64,000 bases of DNA from Hyphomicrobiales bacterium (GTDB lineage: Bacteria > Pseudomonadota > Alphaproteobacteria > Rhizobiales > OSC116): assembly GCA_013214705.1 (NCBI GenBank), contig JABSRZ010000003.1:186001-250000 (forward strand). Direction: 5' to 3'. Position 1 is the first letter of the stretch; each line of letters begins with the position of its first letter. The translations under genes and the position numbers were made by a program. Shown here in pieces: positions 43,947 to 54,679 of the stretch. The notes below the pieces were generated by a model. That model saw only the letters and a list, made by a program, of their open reading frames with translations. It did no database searches and was not told where the DNA came from.

Positions 43947-44974
43947 TTGTTCATAACATTTGCAAATATTGCAGCCGCTTGTTCACATTCATCTGCCGAT
44001 ACATCTAAATGGGTGACCGCGCGAATTTCATGTTCATTTAGCGCCACCATTGCCACATTTTTGGCTTTCAATGCGGTGCAAATGTCGGTGGCCTTTTTGG
44101 CCGAATTGCGTATATTTATCATGATGATATTGGTGTGCAAATTTTTCAAATTAACCGACACATTTTCAATATTGTTCAGCGCGGTGGCTAGGTTTTTAGC
44201 GTTTTTATGGTCTTGTGCGAGCAGGTCTACATGGTTGTCCAACGCATATATCCCTGCTGCGGCAATTATGCCAGCTTGGCGCATAGCTCCGCCTAGCCTC
44301 GTTTTCCAAACCCACACTTGCTGTATAAATTCTTCGCTGCCGGCTAAAACTGCACCCACCGGGCAGCCTAAACCCTTGGATAAATCAAACCACACGCTGT
44401 CAAACTGTTTGGCATATTGGGCGGGTGTTGTGCCGGTGGCAATAGAGGCGTTTAACAGTCTGGCGCCATCCATATGCAATTTCATATTTTGTCGTTGGCA
44501 ATATTCGGTCACCGGGTTTAGCTCGTCCATTGTCCAGGCGACGCCGCCGCCAAAGTTATGAGTATTTTCGACCACTAACATTTTTGGAATGGTCGAATTT
44601 TTGCCCATGCGGCGTTTGGCGACACAATGCTTGATGTCATCGACATTAAAAATGCCTGACATTTTGTCTATCGTTTGGCAGCTCACCTGCCCCAAAGCCA
44701 TACCGCCCGCCTCCATCATAACCATGTGCGAGTTATCGGCAGCGATCAGCTCATCACCCATACGGCAATGGGTTAAAACCGAAACCAAGTTGCACATAAT
44801 GCCCGATGGCAAAAATACGGCCGCCTCTTTACCCAATAATTTGGCCGATTTTTCGCACAACAGATTGACGCTGGGGTCGAGCAATTGCTGTTCATCACCC
44901 ACTGGTGCCGCCGCCATAAATTTTCGCATTTCTGCAGTCGGTTTTGTTTGTGTATCACTATGTAGATTAATCAA
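43943..44974 (-). CDS. Low-specificity L-threonine aldolase
   Basis: A 343-residue PLP enzyme splitting threonine or allo-threonine into glycine and acetaldehyde. Family segments: opening NLHSDTQTKPT, FLPSGIMCNLVS, HMDGARLLNA and the PLP lysine in DLSKGLGCPVGA. It begins with TTG (44972-44974) after a good GAGGT site; relatives also begin at this residue. Monocistronic. The in vivo role may be glycine supply or beta-hydroxy amino acid breakdown. Confidence 0.92.
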   Translation of the reverse strand: MINLHSDTQTKPTAEMRKFMAAAPVGDEQQLLDPSVNLLCEKSAKLLGKEAAVFLPSGIMCNLVSVLTHCRMGDELIAADNSHMVMMEAGGMALGQVSCQTIDKMSGIFNVDDIKHCVAKRRMGKNSTIPKMLVVENTHNFGGGVAWTMDELNPVTEYCQRQNMKLHMDGARLLNASIATGTTPAQYAKQFDSVWFDLSKGLGCPVGAVLAGSEEFIQQVWVWKTRLGGAMRQAGIIAAAGIYALDNHVDLLAQDHKNAKNLATALNNIENVSVNLKNLHTNIIMINIRNSAKKATDICTALKAKNVAMVALNEHEIRAVTHLDVSADECEQAAAIFANVMNN

Positions 44975-45107
44975 TTTTTTACCTCGACACCGTAGTTTTG
45001 ACTTAATTCATAATTATGTTTTACGATAATAATCAAACAGATTCAAAATAAATAATCCGCGATGTTGGCAATTATTTATTTTAGCATCGGGAAAAACGGG
45101 CAACTTA

Positions 45108-46289
45108 GTGAGACGATTGATAAGCAATTTATTTGGGCTGGTGATTTTTATAGCTATAGCCGCGGGTGGTGGTGGTGTTTATATAGACAGCAAGGCCAAT
45201 GACAGCGTTTATCAAGCCATTGAAACACTTAAAGAAAAGGGTTATGAGCTTAGTGAAATTGGTGAATTTTCAATCAATTATCTTAACCAAACGGTTACGC
45301 TTAAAAACCTAGTCATTGCCAGTGAAAACCCAGACCAATTTAAGTTGTCGATCGACGAAATAACCCTTAGCGGCATCGACCCGGTTAGCAATTTTCAAAT
45401 TTCGGTTAAAAACAGCCAGTTTAGGGCGATTAACCTCACTTATAATGGCAAAAACCACAAATTTGACAATGTCGACATTGCTGGTTTAAAGTTCGATTAT
45501 CAACCGCATTTTACCGACTTTATCAACGCCGAAAATCTCAACAAAAAAATACAAAAATTTCACAATGAAATCCGCTATGACCAGGTCACTTTTAGCGGTT
45601 ACACTCTGTCTGACAATACAGATAATGTAACCAAAATAACCGATGGTGCCTACCAAAATGATGAATTGGTCAACAATTTACCCAGCGTTTGGAACTTACA
45701 ATTAACTGGCATGCAAATAAGCCGTTCACACTTATCTAAATCCTACATCAGTTTATTAAATTCTTATAGAATCAAAGAGTTGAATGGTATTTTGGATATT
45801 GATTTTGAGTATAAAACCCAAAACCGCAACGCCACACTTAACATCAACAACCTCAATTTTGGTGGGTTGGGTAATTTACAAGCCGAACTGATTGTCGCCA
45901 TGACCGAAGATAGATTGAGCGACTTTTATGACATTTCGCAGATTGACGAAAATTTAAATAAATTGCCAATTGAATATGCCAAATTAATTTATCACGACCT
46001 TGGCCTGTATAATTATTTCATCGGCCAACAGGCGCGAAAATTCAACTTAAATGAAATGCTGTTCAAGTCGCAAATACGGTTTGCACTTACGCTATCATCC
46101 AATTTAATTACCAATATTGACAAACGGCGGGCGTTGCTGACCCCAGTAACCAAATTTGTTGCCAAACCTGCGGGGCTTAAAATCGAAATCGCGCCCGAAA
46201 AACCGGTGCGGTTTGAGCATTATTTAAACGTTTATGATGCCAATATTTTGGTACGAGATTTAAACCCAAGCATCGAATATTTAGAATAA
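45108..46289 (+). CDS. Unknown membrane-anchored periplasmic protein
   Basis: A 393-residue protein not recognised. One N-terminal membrane helix (about 5-25, with GGGG) is followed by a long exported part rich in Asn, Leu and Ile with many alternating strands (QTVTLKNLVIAS, FKLSIDEITLSG), recalling AsmA- or DUF945-like beta-rich envelope proteins. No catalytic motif and no cysteines are seen. The GTG start at 45108 is forced because no ATG occurs until about residue 200, but the ribosome site is weak. It runs convergently with aspS and seems to be a single gene. Confidence 0.65.
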   Translation: MRRLISNLFGLVIFIAIAAGGGGVYIDSKANDSVYQAIETLKEKGYELSEIGEFSINYLNQTVTLKNLVIASENPDQFKLSIDEITLSGIDPVSNFQISVKNSQFRAINLTYNGKNHKFDNVDIAGLKFDYQPHFTDFINAENLNKKIQKFHNEIRYDQVTFSGYTLSDNTDNVTKITDGAYQNDELVNNLPSVWNLQLTGMQISRSHLSKSYISLLNSYRIKELNGILDIDFEYKTQNRNATLNINNLNFGGLGNLQAELIVAMTEDRLSDFYDISQIDENLNKLPIEYAKLIYHDLGLYNYFIGQQARKFNLNEMLFKSQIRFALTLSSNLITNIDKRRALLTPVTKFVAKPAGLKIEIAPEKPVRFEHYLNVYDANILVRDLNPSIEYLE

Positions 46290-46317
46290 AAAAGCCCCAC
46301 TGCTAAGCAATGAGGCC
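46288..46317 (-). terminator. Terminator of aspS
   Basis: Stem 46294-46303 / 46307-46316 (8 of 10 paired, 3-nt loop). On the minus strand it is followed by TTTTTT (46288-46293), 26 nt past the aspS stop. Confidence 0.7.
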
Positions 46318-46342
46318 AATTATTTCATCTATTTAGGCTAAA

Positions 46343-48157
46343 TCAATCTGCCTTTTTATCTTCTTTTTTCACTTCTGGCATCACGCTGCGCACATGTAGC
46401 TCGCGCAATTGCTTGGGCGATACATTTGCCGGCGCACCCATAAGCAAATCTTCGGCTTGTTGGTTCATCGCAAACATGGTCACTTCACGTAAGTTTTCTT
46501 CGCCACATAAAAGCATAACGATGCGGTCAATACCTGGAGCAAGGCCACCATGCGGCGGTGCGCCATATTCAAACGCCCGTATCATGCCGCCAAAATTTTC
46601 ATCTACAAAAGCCTTGTCATAGCCGACAAGTTCAAAGGCTTTATACATAATTTCGGGTTTGTGGTTACGCACAGCGCCAGAAGATAGCTCAAAACCATTA
46701 CATACAATGTCATATTGGTAGCCCAAAATATCCAACGGGTCTTGGTTCTCCAACGCTTCTAAACCACCTTGTGGCATAGAGAACGGGTTGTGAGAAAAAT
46801 CCAATTTGTCTTCTTTTTCGTCAAATTCATACATTGGGAAATCGACAATCCAACATAGCTCGAATTTTGTTTCATCAATCAGACCCAATTGATGCCCAAT
46901 GCGGTCACGCGCGGCGCCAGCTAATGTGGCAGCGGTCGATGTTTTACCCGCCGCAAAAAACAGCGCATCGCCGCCATTAATGCCAGCTTTGGCGACCATT
47001 TGCGCTTGTATTTCGGCCGGTATGAATTTAGCAATCGGGCCACGGCCAACAATTTCGCCGTCAATTTCATCAAATATTATATAGCCTAAACCTGCCGCGC
47101 CCATGTCCTTGCGCGCCCAATCATTCATTTTATCGAAGAATGACCTAGGCTTGCTGGCCGCGCCGGGCGCTGGGATGGCGCGTACAGAACCACCAGAAGC
47201 CACAATGCCTTTAAAGGCTTTAAAGCTAACGCTGTCATCACCAAATTGGTCGGTCACATCGACAATTTCAATCGGGTTACGCAAATCTGGTTTGTCAGAG
47301 CCATATTTAAGCATGGCTTCTAAATAAGGTATGCGGGGGAAGGTTTTGGTTACGCTTTTGCCATCGGCAAATTCTTCAAAAATACCGCGCAACACCGGTT
47401 CGATGGTTTGAAAAATATCTTCTTGGGTTACAAAGCTCATTTCAATATCGAGCTGATAAAATTCTAACGCACGGTCGGCACGCGGGTCTTCATCTCTAAA
47501 ACATGGTGCGATTTGGAAATAACGGTCAAAACCTGCGACCATTGCCAATTGTTTAAATTGTTGTGGGGCTTGTGGCAGCGCATAATATTTGCCGGGGTGC
47601 ATCCGCGCTGGCACCAAAAAGTCTCGCGCTCCCTCGGGGCTAGACGCGGTCAAAATTGGGGTTTGATATTCGGTAAAACCTTCGTTAACCATGCGTTTGC
47701 GCATAGAGCTGATAATTTGGCTACGGCGCACAATATTGTTGTGAATGCGCTCACGGCGTAAATCTAGAAAGCGGTATTTAAGCCGCGTGTCTTCGGGGTA
47801 ATCTAATTCACCAAAAACCGGTAGAGCCAGTTCTTTGGCGGCCGATTGTATTTCCAAACCGGTAATGCCAATTTCAATTTCGCCAGTGTCCATTTTGGGG
47901 TTTATGGCTGCGGCCACCCGCTCAATAACCGTTCCGGTTACGGTGACAACCCATTCAGAACGAATGGTTTCAGCTAGGGGGAAAAATTCAGAATCGGGGT
48001 TCACTACAATTTGGGTGATGCCATAATGGTCACGTAAATCGATAAATAACAGGCCGCCATGGTCTCTGATGCGGTTTACCCAACCAGACAATCTAATGGT
48101 TTCACCCGCGTGTGATTTGCGCAACTCGCCACATGTGTGGCTTCTATACTTATGCAT
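46343..48157 (-). CDS. aspS: Aspartyl-tRNA synthetase
   Basis: A 604-residue class II synthetase. It has an N-terminal anticodon-binding OB fold ([21 protein letters not shown]), class II motif 2 ([10 protein letters not shown]) and motif 3 ([11 protein letters not shown]), with the bacterial GAD insertion between. The length is that of bacterial AspRS. Many such enzymes also charge tRNA-Asn; whether this one does cannot be told. The tail is lysine-rich. It diverges from rnd over 243 bp in which I see no further gene. Confidence 0.96.
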   Translation of the reverse strand: MHKYRSHTCGELRKSHAGETIRLSGWVNRIRDHGGLLFIDLRDHYGITQIVVNPDSEFFPLAETIRSEWVVTVTGTVIERVAAAINPKMDTGEIEIGITGLEIQSAAKELALPVFGELDYPEDTRLKYRFLDLRRERIHNNIVRRSQIISSMRKRMVNEGFTEYQTPILTASSPEGARDFLVPARMHPGKYYALPQAPQQFKQLAMVAGFDRYFQIAPCFRDEDPRADRALEFYQLDIEMSFVTQEDIFQTIEPVLRGIFEEFADGKSVTKTFPRIPYLEAMLKYGSDKPDLRNPIEIVDVTDQFGDDSVSFKAFKGIVASGGSVRAIPAPGAASKPRSFFDKMNDWARKDMGAAGLGYIIFDEIDGEIVGRGPIAKFIPAEIQAQMVAKAGINGGDALFFAAGKTSTAATLAGAARDRIGHQLGLIDETKFELCWIVDFPMYEFDEKEDKLDFSHNPFSMPQGGLEALENQDPLDILGYQYDIVCNGFELSSGAVRNHKPEIMYKAFELVGYDKAFVDENFGGMIRAFEYGAPPHGGLAPGIDRIVMLLCGEENLREVTMFAMNQQAEDLLMGAPANVSPKQLRELHVRSVMPEVKKEDKKAD

Positions 48158-48400
48158 GTTCGTTTCCGATTCAATTTAATTTAACAGACTTATATAGCCA
48201 ACTGGCCAAATTGTTAAGGGCTTGTTGGCATAAAAATGGCCAAAATAGCTGCTAATTTGCAAGTTTTATAAGTTTCGGCACTAACTTGCTAAAAATGGGC
48301 ATTTTTATCACCAAATATTGTGGGAAACCAAATTTAATTAGCCATTTAGGGCTTAAATAATTAAGGTGTTATTTAAAACCGCACAGCACCGAGAATTTAT

Positions 48401-49549
48401 ATGAATATTATCACTGACAGCCAAGCCTTAATAGAATTTTGCAATAACATTTCAAACGAAGCCTATATCACCGTCGATACCGAGTTTTTACGCGAAAAAA
48501 CCTATTGGTCTAAACTATGTTTGGTGCAAATAGCCTCCGAAAATCACGAAGCGATTATCGACCCATTGGCAGATGGTATAGATTTAGCGCCGATGATAGA
48601 GGTTTTATTTAACCCCAAAATTCTAAAAATATTTCATGCTGCGCGGCAGGATTTGGAAATATTTTTTAATATAACTGGCAAAGTGCCAACCCCAATATTT
48701 GACACCCAAGTGGCAGCCATGGTTGCGGGTTTTGGCGAAAGTGTTGGCTATGAGCGTTTGGTGCGCGATGTGCTGAATGTGCAAATCGACAAATCATCGC
48801 GTTTTACCGATTGGAGCAAACGCCCACTTAGCAACAAACAACTTAAATATGCTTTGGCAGATGTGACCCATTTGTTAGAAGTTTACAAATATTTGAATGA
48901 TAAATTGATCGAAAACGGCCGTGCCCATTGGCTGACCCAAGAAATGGCCATTTTGGAAAGCGTTAAAACTTACGATTTGCAGCCGACAGATGTGTGGCGG
49001 CGGATAAAAATGCGCAATATCAAACGCAACCATTTGGGCGCTATTATGAAGCTTACCGAATGGCGCGAAAACGAAGCGCGGGAAAAAAATGTACCACGCA
49101 ACCGCATTATTAAAGATGATGCGATTATGGAAATTGCTATGCAACAGCCCAAAAGCTTGCAGGATTTGGATGGTTTAAGATCCATTCCCAAGGGGTTTTC
49201 GCGGTCTGAAAAAGCCAGAAAAATGTTTGAACAATATAAAATTGGTTGCGCTATAAATGAAGATGATTTGCCCGATTTAAGCAACCACCGGCCAAAACAA
49301 AAACCCGATAATGGGGTTTTGGAAATGATGAAAGTTGTGTTGCGTTTGGTGTGTGAAAAAGAGAATGTTGCCGCCAAACTTATTGCCAATAGCGCCGATT
49401 TGGAAAAAATCGCCCTAGATGACAATGCCGATGTTGCTGCCTTAAAGGGCTGGCGACGTGAAGTTTTCGGCCTGACCGCGCTTAACGTTAAACGCGGCGT
49501 GGCAGCTTTGCGCATTCAAGACGGTGGCGTAGAAATTTTTAAAATCTAG
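48401..49549 (+). CDS. rnd: Ribonuclease D
   Basis: A 382-residue 3'-to-5' exonuclease for tRNA 3'-end maturation. The DEDD residues are visible in VDTEFLREKTYW, HAARQDLEIFF and YALADVTHLLEVY (DEDDy type). A first HRDC domain follows around 215-290 (RNRIIKDDAIMEIAMQQPKSL), with a second weaker region at the end. Conserved placement next to aspS and the ppx/ppk/hda block. Normal length. Confidence 0.94.
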   Translation: MNIITDSQALIEFCNNISNEAYITVDTEFLREKTYWSKLCLVQIASENHEAIIDPLADGIDLAPMIEVLFNPKILKIFHAARQDLEIFFNITGKVPTPIFDTQVAAMVAGFGESVGYERLVRDVLNVQIDKSSRFTDWSKRPLSNKQLKYALADVTHLLEVYKYLNDKLIENGRAHWLTQEMAILESVKTYDLQPTDVWRRIKMRNIKRNHLGAIMKLTEWRENEAREKNVPRNRIIKDDAIMEIAMQQPKSLQDLDGLRSIPKGFSRSEKARKMFEQYKIGCAINEDDLPDLSNHRPKQKPDNGVLEMMKVVLRLVCEKENVAAKLIANSADLEKIALDDNADVAALKGWRREVFGLTALNVKRGVAALRIQDGGVEIFKI

Positions 49550-49585
49550 TGACATTTGGCTAACGCCAACCCTGAAAGTTATGCG

Positions 49586-50284
49586 ATGAATTCGGCAAAA
49601 AAAAATGACGACGGCAACAGAATATATACCAAGCTGAAGGAAGACGATTATGCGCATAAACGCCGTTGCCATAAATGCGATGGCCAGATGGACGCCCTGC
49701 GCCGCAGCGCCGAAACGGTAAGTGTGCCGTGGAAAGACAAAGGCATCGATTTTAAATGCACAAATTGCGATGAAGTTGTCTATATCGCCAATTCAGACAG
49801 TGTCATCACCTCATTTGTGGCGGCCATCGTGGTGGTCGGTGGCATTTTCTACCTGTTGGCCACCGGTTTGCTGGATTTTATATTATATTCGTTTAACGAA
49901 TTTTCGGTTTGGATATTATTTGGAATATTTTTAATCGCGGTGATTTTGGCATTTTTATATGGCGTTTGGGTAAACCTAAAAAGCACATTAGAGTTGGTGG
50001 TTCAAAAACGCCAAAACCCACAGATAAACATTAAACCATTATCCAAACGGCAGGGCCACTCGTTGGCCTTGGGGCTAGCGCCTTGGTTGCTGGCCGTGGG
50101 CTTTGGTTATTTGAACGATCGGCTGCAAATATTGGATAAAAATACTGTATTTTTGGTATTGCCGATTATATTTTCACCGTTATTATTAGCGCCAAAATTA
50201 AACACAACCATATTTAGAGCCTTTTTGGGCTGTATTTTTTGGCTGATATTGGGATTTTTGGTCTATATCACCGTCACCAACTAA
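49586..50284 (+). CDS. Zinc-ribbon membrane protein of unknown function
   Basis: A 232-residue protein. The N-terminal cytoplasmic part has two CxxC knuckles (CHKC and CTNC about 30 residues apart), which suggests a structural zinc ribbon. About four to five hydrophobic helices follow (from about residue 75). I do not recognise a family. The start is uncertain: ATG 49586 is chosen, TTG 49556 would add 10 residues. It lies close behind rnd, same strand, and may be co-transcribed; it converges on the Sel1 gene. Confidence 0.68.
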   Translation: MNSAKKNDDGNRIYTKLKEDDYAHKRRCHKCDGQMDALRRSAETVSVPWKDKGIDFKCTNCDEVVYIANSDSVITSFVAAIVVVGGIFYLLATGLLDFILYSFNEFSVWILFGIFLIAVILAFLYGVWVNLKSTLELVVQKRQNPQINIKPLSKRQGHSLALGLAPWLLAVGFGYLNDRLQILDKNTVFLVLPIIFSPLLLAPKLNTTIFRAFLGCIFWLILGFLVYITVTN

Positions 50285-50300
50285 AATTTTGAAATTTTGG

Positions 50301-50954
50301 CTAACCTTTTATAAACCCCATAGATATAAGCTCTCTTAGGGTTTTTAAGGCGTCTTCATTGCCATTTTCGGCAGCCTTATGAAGCCAAGTTTTGGCCAAA
50401 TTATAATCTATATCTAGCCCGCCTTTGCCATAGGCATAAATGAGCGCCAACCTATATTGCGCATCCGCATGAGCTAGCGCGCCTGCCATCGTATATTTTT
50501 CAATCGCCCGGGGGATATTTATCGCATAACCAAAGCCAAATTCATACATTTGTCCCAAATTATAAACCGCCTCCATATCGCCTTGAGCGGCGGCTTTCTT
50601 ATACCAAAATATAGCGATGTCATAATCTAATTCAGTATCGCCTCGGCCTGTGGCATAAAAGTTGCCCAAATTATTTTGGGCATATGAATAGTTTTGGTTG
50701 GCCGACTTTTCATACCAAGATTTGGCGATTTGTTGATCAGCATCCACCGCATGACCGGCTGAATAATAGACCCCCAACATATATTGCGCCAGCCTATGGC
50801 CATCATTTGCCGCCGTTGTAAATTCTGCCAAGGCCAGTGTATATTGCTGTTGTTTATGTAAGGAGATGCCGGTTTTATAGTCGGCAAGAGCGCTGTTGGT
50901 TAAAAAAATAATTGAAATAGGTATAAGTATCAAATTGGTAAAAATAGGTTTCAC
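50301..50954 (-). CDS. Secreted Sel1-like repeat protein
   Basis: A 217-residue protein with a signal peptide (cleavage after SALA, about residue 24) and about five Sel1-type helical repeats of roughly 36 residues, each with the A-x-x-x-L-G-x-x-Y/F and W-Y/F-x-K-A-A pattern (YMLGVYYSAGHAV, NNLGNFYATGRG, YNLGQMYEFGFG, YRLALIYAYGKGG). Such solenoids are protein-binding scaffolds in the periplasm. The target is unknown. It lies 42 nt downstream of ppx and could be the last gene of the ppk-ppx transcript. Confidence 0.85.
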   Translation of the reverse strand: MKPIFTNLILIPISIIFLTNSALADYKTGISLHKQQQYTLALAEFTTAANDGHRLAQYMLGVYYSAGHAVDADQQIAKSWYEKSANQNYSYAQNNLGNFYATGRGDTELDYDIAIFWYKKAAAQGDMEAVYNLGQMYEFGFGYAINIPRAIEKYTMAGALAHADAQYRLALIYAYGKGGLDIDYNLAKTWLHKAAENGNEDALKTLRELISMGFIKG

Positions 50955-50996
50955 AAATCCCCCATAAAGTTAAATTTTGCTGAAATTATTTAAGGG

Positions 50997-52520
50997 TTAT
51001 TTTGTGGCAATTTTATGTGCCAAACCCATTTCTTTGGCCAATTTTTTCAGCCGGCCATTTAGGTGTTTGCCTTTTAAATCGGCCAGTTCTTTTGGCAATA
51101 CCAGCTCTAAAACCCCAGCGTCAATATGTATTTTTATGCGCGGCAACAAGCCATGGTTAACGCCCGAAATGGCATAGGCCACGCGAATTAACAGACCCAG
51201 CACCCGGGCGCGCACCAAGTCTTTGGGTTTGATAAGTTGTTTTAAATTTTGCGGTTCATTATTATCGCGAACACCCTCATGGCGGTAAAACACCGTATAG
51301 GCAATAAACGCCCGGCCTGCATGGGAAACTGCCACCAATGCGGCATTGGCAATAACGCCTAGGCTTTGCGTACCGCGTATATTTGGGTGGGCACGCCAGC
51401 CAATGTCATCTAGATAACATACTGCTTGGCGCAATCTATTTTCCTCGGACGATTCGGACAATTCAGAGCCAAAAATTTGCGCGGTAAATTCGATCAATTC
51501 CTCGGCATGTTTGGTCGATCGGCTTACATTTTGCGAATATAACTTACTGGCCGAAATCAGCGGGTCTTTTTTCTGCTCGCGCTTGTCTAATTTTTCGTAT
51601 AGCACGCCCTCGCGCACACCGCATGCCGAAACCACCATTTTGTTGGGTTGCGCCCGCATTAACAAACGCTCTAATACCAACGCGCCAAATGGCAATATTT
51701 GCAACCGGGGTTTTGAAATGCCATATTCAGATTTTTTGATGATGCCGACATTCATTTCGCTGACAAAATTGGCAAAACTTTGAGCCATTTTCCACGGCAT
51801 TCTATAGCCTTGCAATATATGCAACGGATAGCCAGTTTGGTGCATGTGCATTTTGGCCAATGCCCGCCATGTGCCGCCAACGGCATAAAAGTTCAGGCCG
51901 TGAATGCTAGACCAAAAATCGACTTTATCTAGCTCAGCTTCGATAATGTCGCGGGCAGTGTTTAAATTGCCGCCCGATATTTCCATCAGTCGCAAGGCAC
52001 CCAAGGGCAAAGTTATGCCATTTTCATCGATTTTATTATTGGTCACAGAGACCAATTCCAGGCTACCACCGCCCAAATCGCCAACCAAACCATTGGCTTT
52101 TCTATGGCCAGAAAATACACCCAAAGCCGCATATTTAGCTTCTTCGCGGCCAGTTAGCACATTTATTTTTAGCCCCAATATAGCCTCTGCTTCGACAATG
52201 AAACCGGCGCCGTTGGTGGCCTCACGCGCAGCGGCTGTGGCTATTACATGAACTTTTGATATTGTCATATTGTCGATTAATATTTTAAACCGCCGCAACA
52301 AATTTAAGGTGAGTTTTACATTCTCGTCATTCAACTTGCCGGTTAAGGCCAAGCCATGCCCTAGGCGGCAAGTGCTCGTTTCGTTATATATCGGCGCAGG
52401 AGACCGGTATTCGCCTTCAAAAACCACCAACCGCACGGTGTTTGAACCAATATCAATAACCGCGATGGGCAGTCGATTATCGACAAGCGTGTTGTAGGTT
52501 TCGACTTGTTGCGAATTCAT
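50997..52520 (-). CDS. ppx: Exopolyphosphatase, Ppx/GppA family
   Basis: A 507-residue enzyme removing terminal phosphate from polyphosphate, possibly also acting on pppGpp. The ASKHA fold is shown by IAVIDIGSNTVRLVVFE, TAAAREATNG, and VGDLGGGSLELV. The C-terminal half is a helical HD-like region (YLDDIGWRAHPNIRG). It lies 8 nt behind ppk, so synthesis and breakdown of polyphosphate are encoded together. Confidence 0.93.
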   Translation of the reverse strand: MNSQQVETYNTLVDNRLPIAVIDIGSNTVRLVVFEGEYRSPAPIYNETSTCRLGHGLALTGKLNDENVKLTLNLLRRFKILIDNMTISKVHVIATAAAREATNGAGFIVEAEAILGLKINVLTGREEAKYAALGVFSGHRKANGLVGDLGGGSLELVSVTNNKIDENGITLPLGALRLMEISGGNLNTARDIIEAELDKVDFWSSIHGLNFYAVGGTWRALAKMHMHQTGYPLHILQGYRMPWKMAQSFANFVSEMNVGIIKKSEYGISKPRLQILPFGALVLERLLMRAQPNKMVVSACGVREGVLYEKLDKREQKKDPLISASKLYSQNVSRSTKHAEELIEFTAQIFGSELSESSEENRLRQAVCYLDDIGWRAHPNIRGTQSLGVIANAALVAVSHAGRAFIAYTVFYRHEGVRDNNEPQNLKQLIKPKDLVRARVLGLLIRVAYAISGVNHGLLPRIKIHIDAGVLELVLPKELADLKGKHLNGRLKKLAKEMGLAHKIATK

Positions 52521-52528
52521 AAACGATC

Positions 52529-54679
52529 CTAGTTTTCTGGCTGAATAATATGTTTTTTAGTATCATTGGTTATGGCCGCATTTTGCATAAAAAAGCTATG
52601 CGCATCAAATGTTTTTTCGCCCTTCGCCGGTTTAATTCGACTGGCTGTGCCATCTTCATTTATGCGCCACGATTGCACATTGTCGCTAAAATTGGCCACC
52701 AAAATATGGTTTAATATATAGTCGTGAATCTCGGCATTTTCTATCGGCACACAAATTTCGACCCGGCGGTATAGGTTACGCGGCATCAAATCGGCCGAGG
52801 CGATGTATAATTTTGCATTTTTATTTGGCAATTGCGCGCCATTGCCAAAAGCGTATATGCGGCTATGTTCTAAATAGCGCCCGACGATCGATTTGACAAA
52901 TATATTGTCGCTAAGGCCTTTTATGCCGGGCCTTAAGCAGCAAATTCCGCGCACCACAAGCTCTATTTTTACCCCGGCTTGGCTGGCTTTGTACAGTTCG
53001 TCAATAATGGCGGCATCGACCAATGAGTTCATTTTAAACCAAATATGGCCCGGCTTGCCTTGCTTGGTATTTTCAATTTCTTGGTGGATATTTTCCACCA
53101 ACATATCAAAGATTCCATTGGGTGACATGGATATTTTGCGCAATTTGTCGGGCGTGGCGTAACCGGTTATATAATTGAAAATATCTATCACATCTTTGGC
53201 CATTTCGGCATCGGCAGTGAAAAGAGACAGGTCGGTATATATTTTGGCGGTGATGGGGTTATAGTTACCAGTGGCAATGTGCATATAATGTTTAAGGCCA
53301 GCTTTTTCTTGGCGCATAACCAAGCAAAGTTTGGCATGGGTTTTAAGATGCATAAAGCCGTACACCACTTGCACGCCGGCACGTTCTAAATCGCGTGACC
53401 ATTGTATATTGGCTTTTTCACTGAACCGAGCTTTTAGCTCGACCAATGCCGTGACATTCTTGCCATTTTCCGATGCCCGAATTAACGCTTGCACAATTTT
53501 AGAATTTTTGTCGGTGCGGTATAATGTCTGTTTAATCGCCACCACATCAGGGTCATCCACCGCTTCGTTTAAAAAATCTAGCACCACATCATAGGTTTCA
53601 TAAGGGTGATGAACGATGATGTCTTTTTTGGCGATGGCTTTGAAAAAATTGCCACTATATTGTTTCACATGCTTTGGTATGCGCGGCGTATAATTTTCAA
53701 ACTGCAAATCTGCACGTTGTTCTACAATCAATTCGTCAAGCTGATTCATGCCAAAAAACCCATTATAGCTGTGGGTTTGGTTGGCCGACACTTCAAACTC
53801 TTTGACAATGAGGCTGCGCAAATTATCCGACATTTGGTCTTCTAACTCTAGCCGGATAACCGAGCCTCTGCGCCGACGTTTTAATGCCGATTCAAACAGC
53901 CGCACCAAGTCTTCTGACTCTTCTTCTACCTCAATGTCGCTATCGCGGATGACCCGAAACAGGCCCTTGCTCGAAAACTCAAAATGCGGAAATATAACCT
54001 CTAAAAACAGGTCTAATACAGTTTCGATGGCGATGAATTTTAGCTGATTGTCTTCGGCCTGTGGCACACAAATAAAGCGTTTCATTTTGCGCGGAATGGG
54101 GATAAGCGCATGGGTGATTTTGTCTTCACCAGTTTTTGTAAATTCAAGCGCTAAGCAAAAACCCAAATTACTCATAAATGGAAAAGGATGAACAGGGTCT
54201 ATCGCCAGAGGGGTTAAAATGGGGAATATTTCAGAGGTAAAATAGTCTTTTAACCAAGCTAATTCTTGGGCATTTAAATCTTTACCATCGGATATATATA
54301 TTTTTTCAGTGCGCAACTGCTTTTTTAAATCGCTAAAAATTTGATGTTGTTGCTCGACCAATTTTTGCGATAATTCCAACACTTGGCTAAGTTGCTGGCT
54401 GGGGGTTTTGCCTTCTTGGCTCAGCACTTTAATATCGGTTCTAATTTGGCCATAAATGCCGGCGATGCGCACCATGTAAAACTCATCTAAATTCGATGCA
54501 GATATAGATAAAAATCTCAACCGCTCAAGCAAAGGGTGGTTGGGGTTTTCGGCTTCTTCTAATACGCGCAGGTTAAAGCGCAACCACGATAATTCGCGGT
54601 TGTAAAAACGCTCCGGCATGGTTTGTAATTTGTTCAAATATACTCCAAAACTTTGGCTTATTAGATGTGCCTGCGACAA
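52529..54679 (-). CDS. ppk: Polyphosphate kinase 1
   Basis: A 716-residue enzyme making polyphosphate from ATP. Head (RFYNRELSWLRFNLRVLEEA), then the PLD-like catalytic domains with the autophosphorylated His in HIATGNYNP and the second conserved region (FGNGAQ...YIASADLMPRNLYRRVE). Complete length. The frame abuts hda: hda's TAA is followed directly by TTG (54677-54679), which may be the start; ATG 54619 (MPERFYNRE) is a shorter alternative. No decisive ribosome site for either. Confidence 0.94.
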   Translation of the reverse strand: MSQAHLISQSFGVYLNKLQTMPERFYNRELSWLRFNLRVLEEAENPNHPLLERLRFLSISASNLDEFYMVRIAGIYGQIRTDIKVLSQEGKTPSQQLSQVLELSQKLVEQQHQIFSDLKKQLRTEKIYISDGKDLNAQELAWLKDYFTSEIFPILTPLAIDPVHPFPFMSNLGFCLALEFTKTGEDKITHALIPIPRKMKRFICVPQAEDNQLKFIAIETVLDLFLEVIFPHFEFSSKGLFRVIRDSDIEVEEESEDLVRLFESALKRRRRGSVIRLELEDQMSDNLRSLIVKEFEVSANQTHSYNGFFGMNQLDELIVEQRADLQFENYTPRIPKHVKQYSGNFFKAIAKKDIIVHHPYETYDVVLDFLNEAVDDPDVVAIKQTLYRTDKNSKIVQALIRASENGKNVTALVELKARFSEKANIQWSRDLERAGVQVVYGFMHLKTHAKLCLVMRQEKAGLKHYMHIATGNYNPITAKIYTDLSLFTADAEMAKDVIDIFNYITGYATPDKLRKISMSPNGIFDMLVENIHQEIENTKQGKPGHIWFKMNSLVDAAIIDELYKASQAGVKIELVVRGICCLRPGIKGLSDNIFVKSIVGRYLEHSRIYAFGNGAQLPNKNAKLYIASADLMPRNLYRRVEICVPIENAEIHDYILNHILVANFSDNVQSWRINEDGTASRIKPAKGEKTFDAHSFFMQNAAITNDTKKHIIQPEN

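Noticed and set aside
43947-44561. 204-codon plus-strand frame inside the threonine aldolase
   Set aside because: Antisense to conserved coding sequence, composition typical of a shadow frame.
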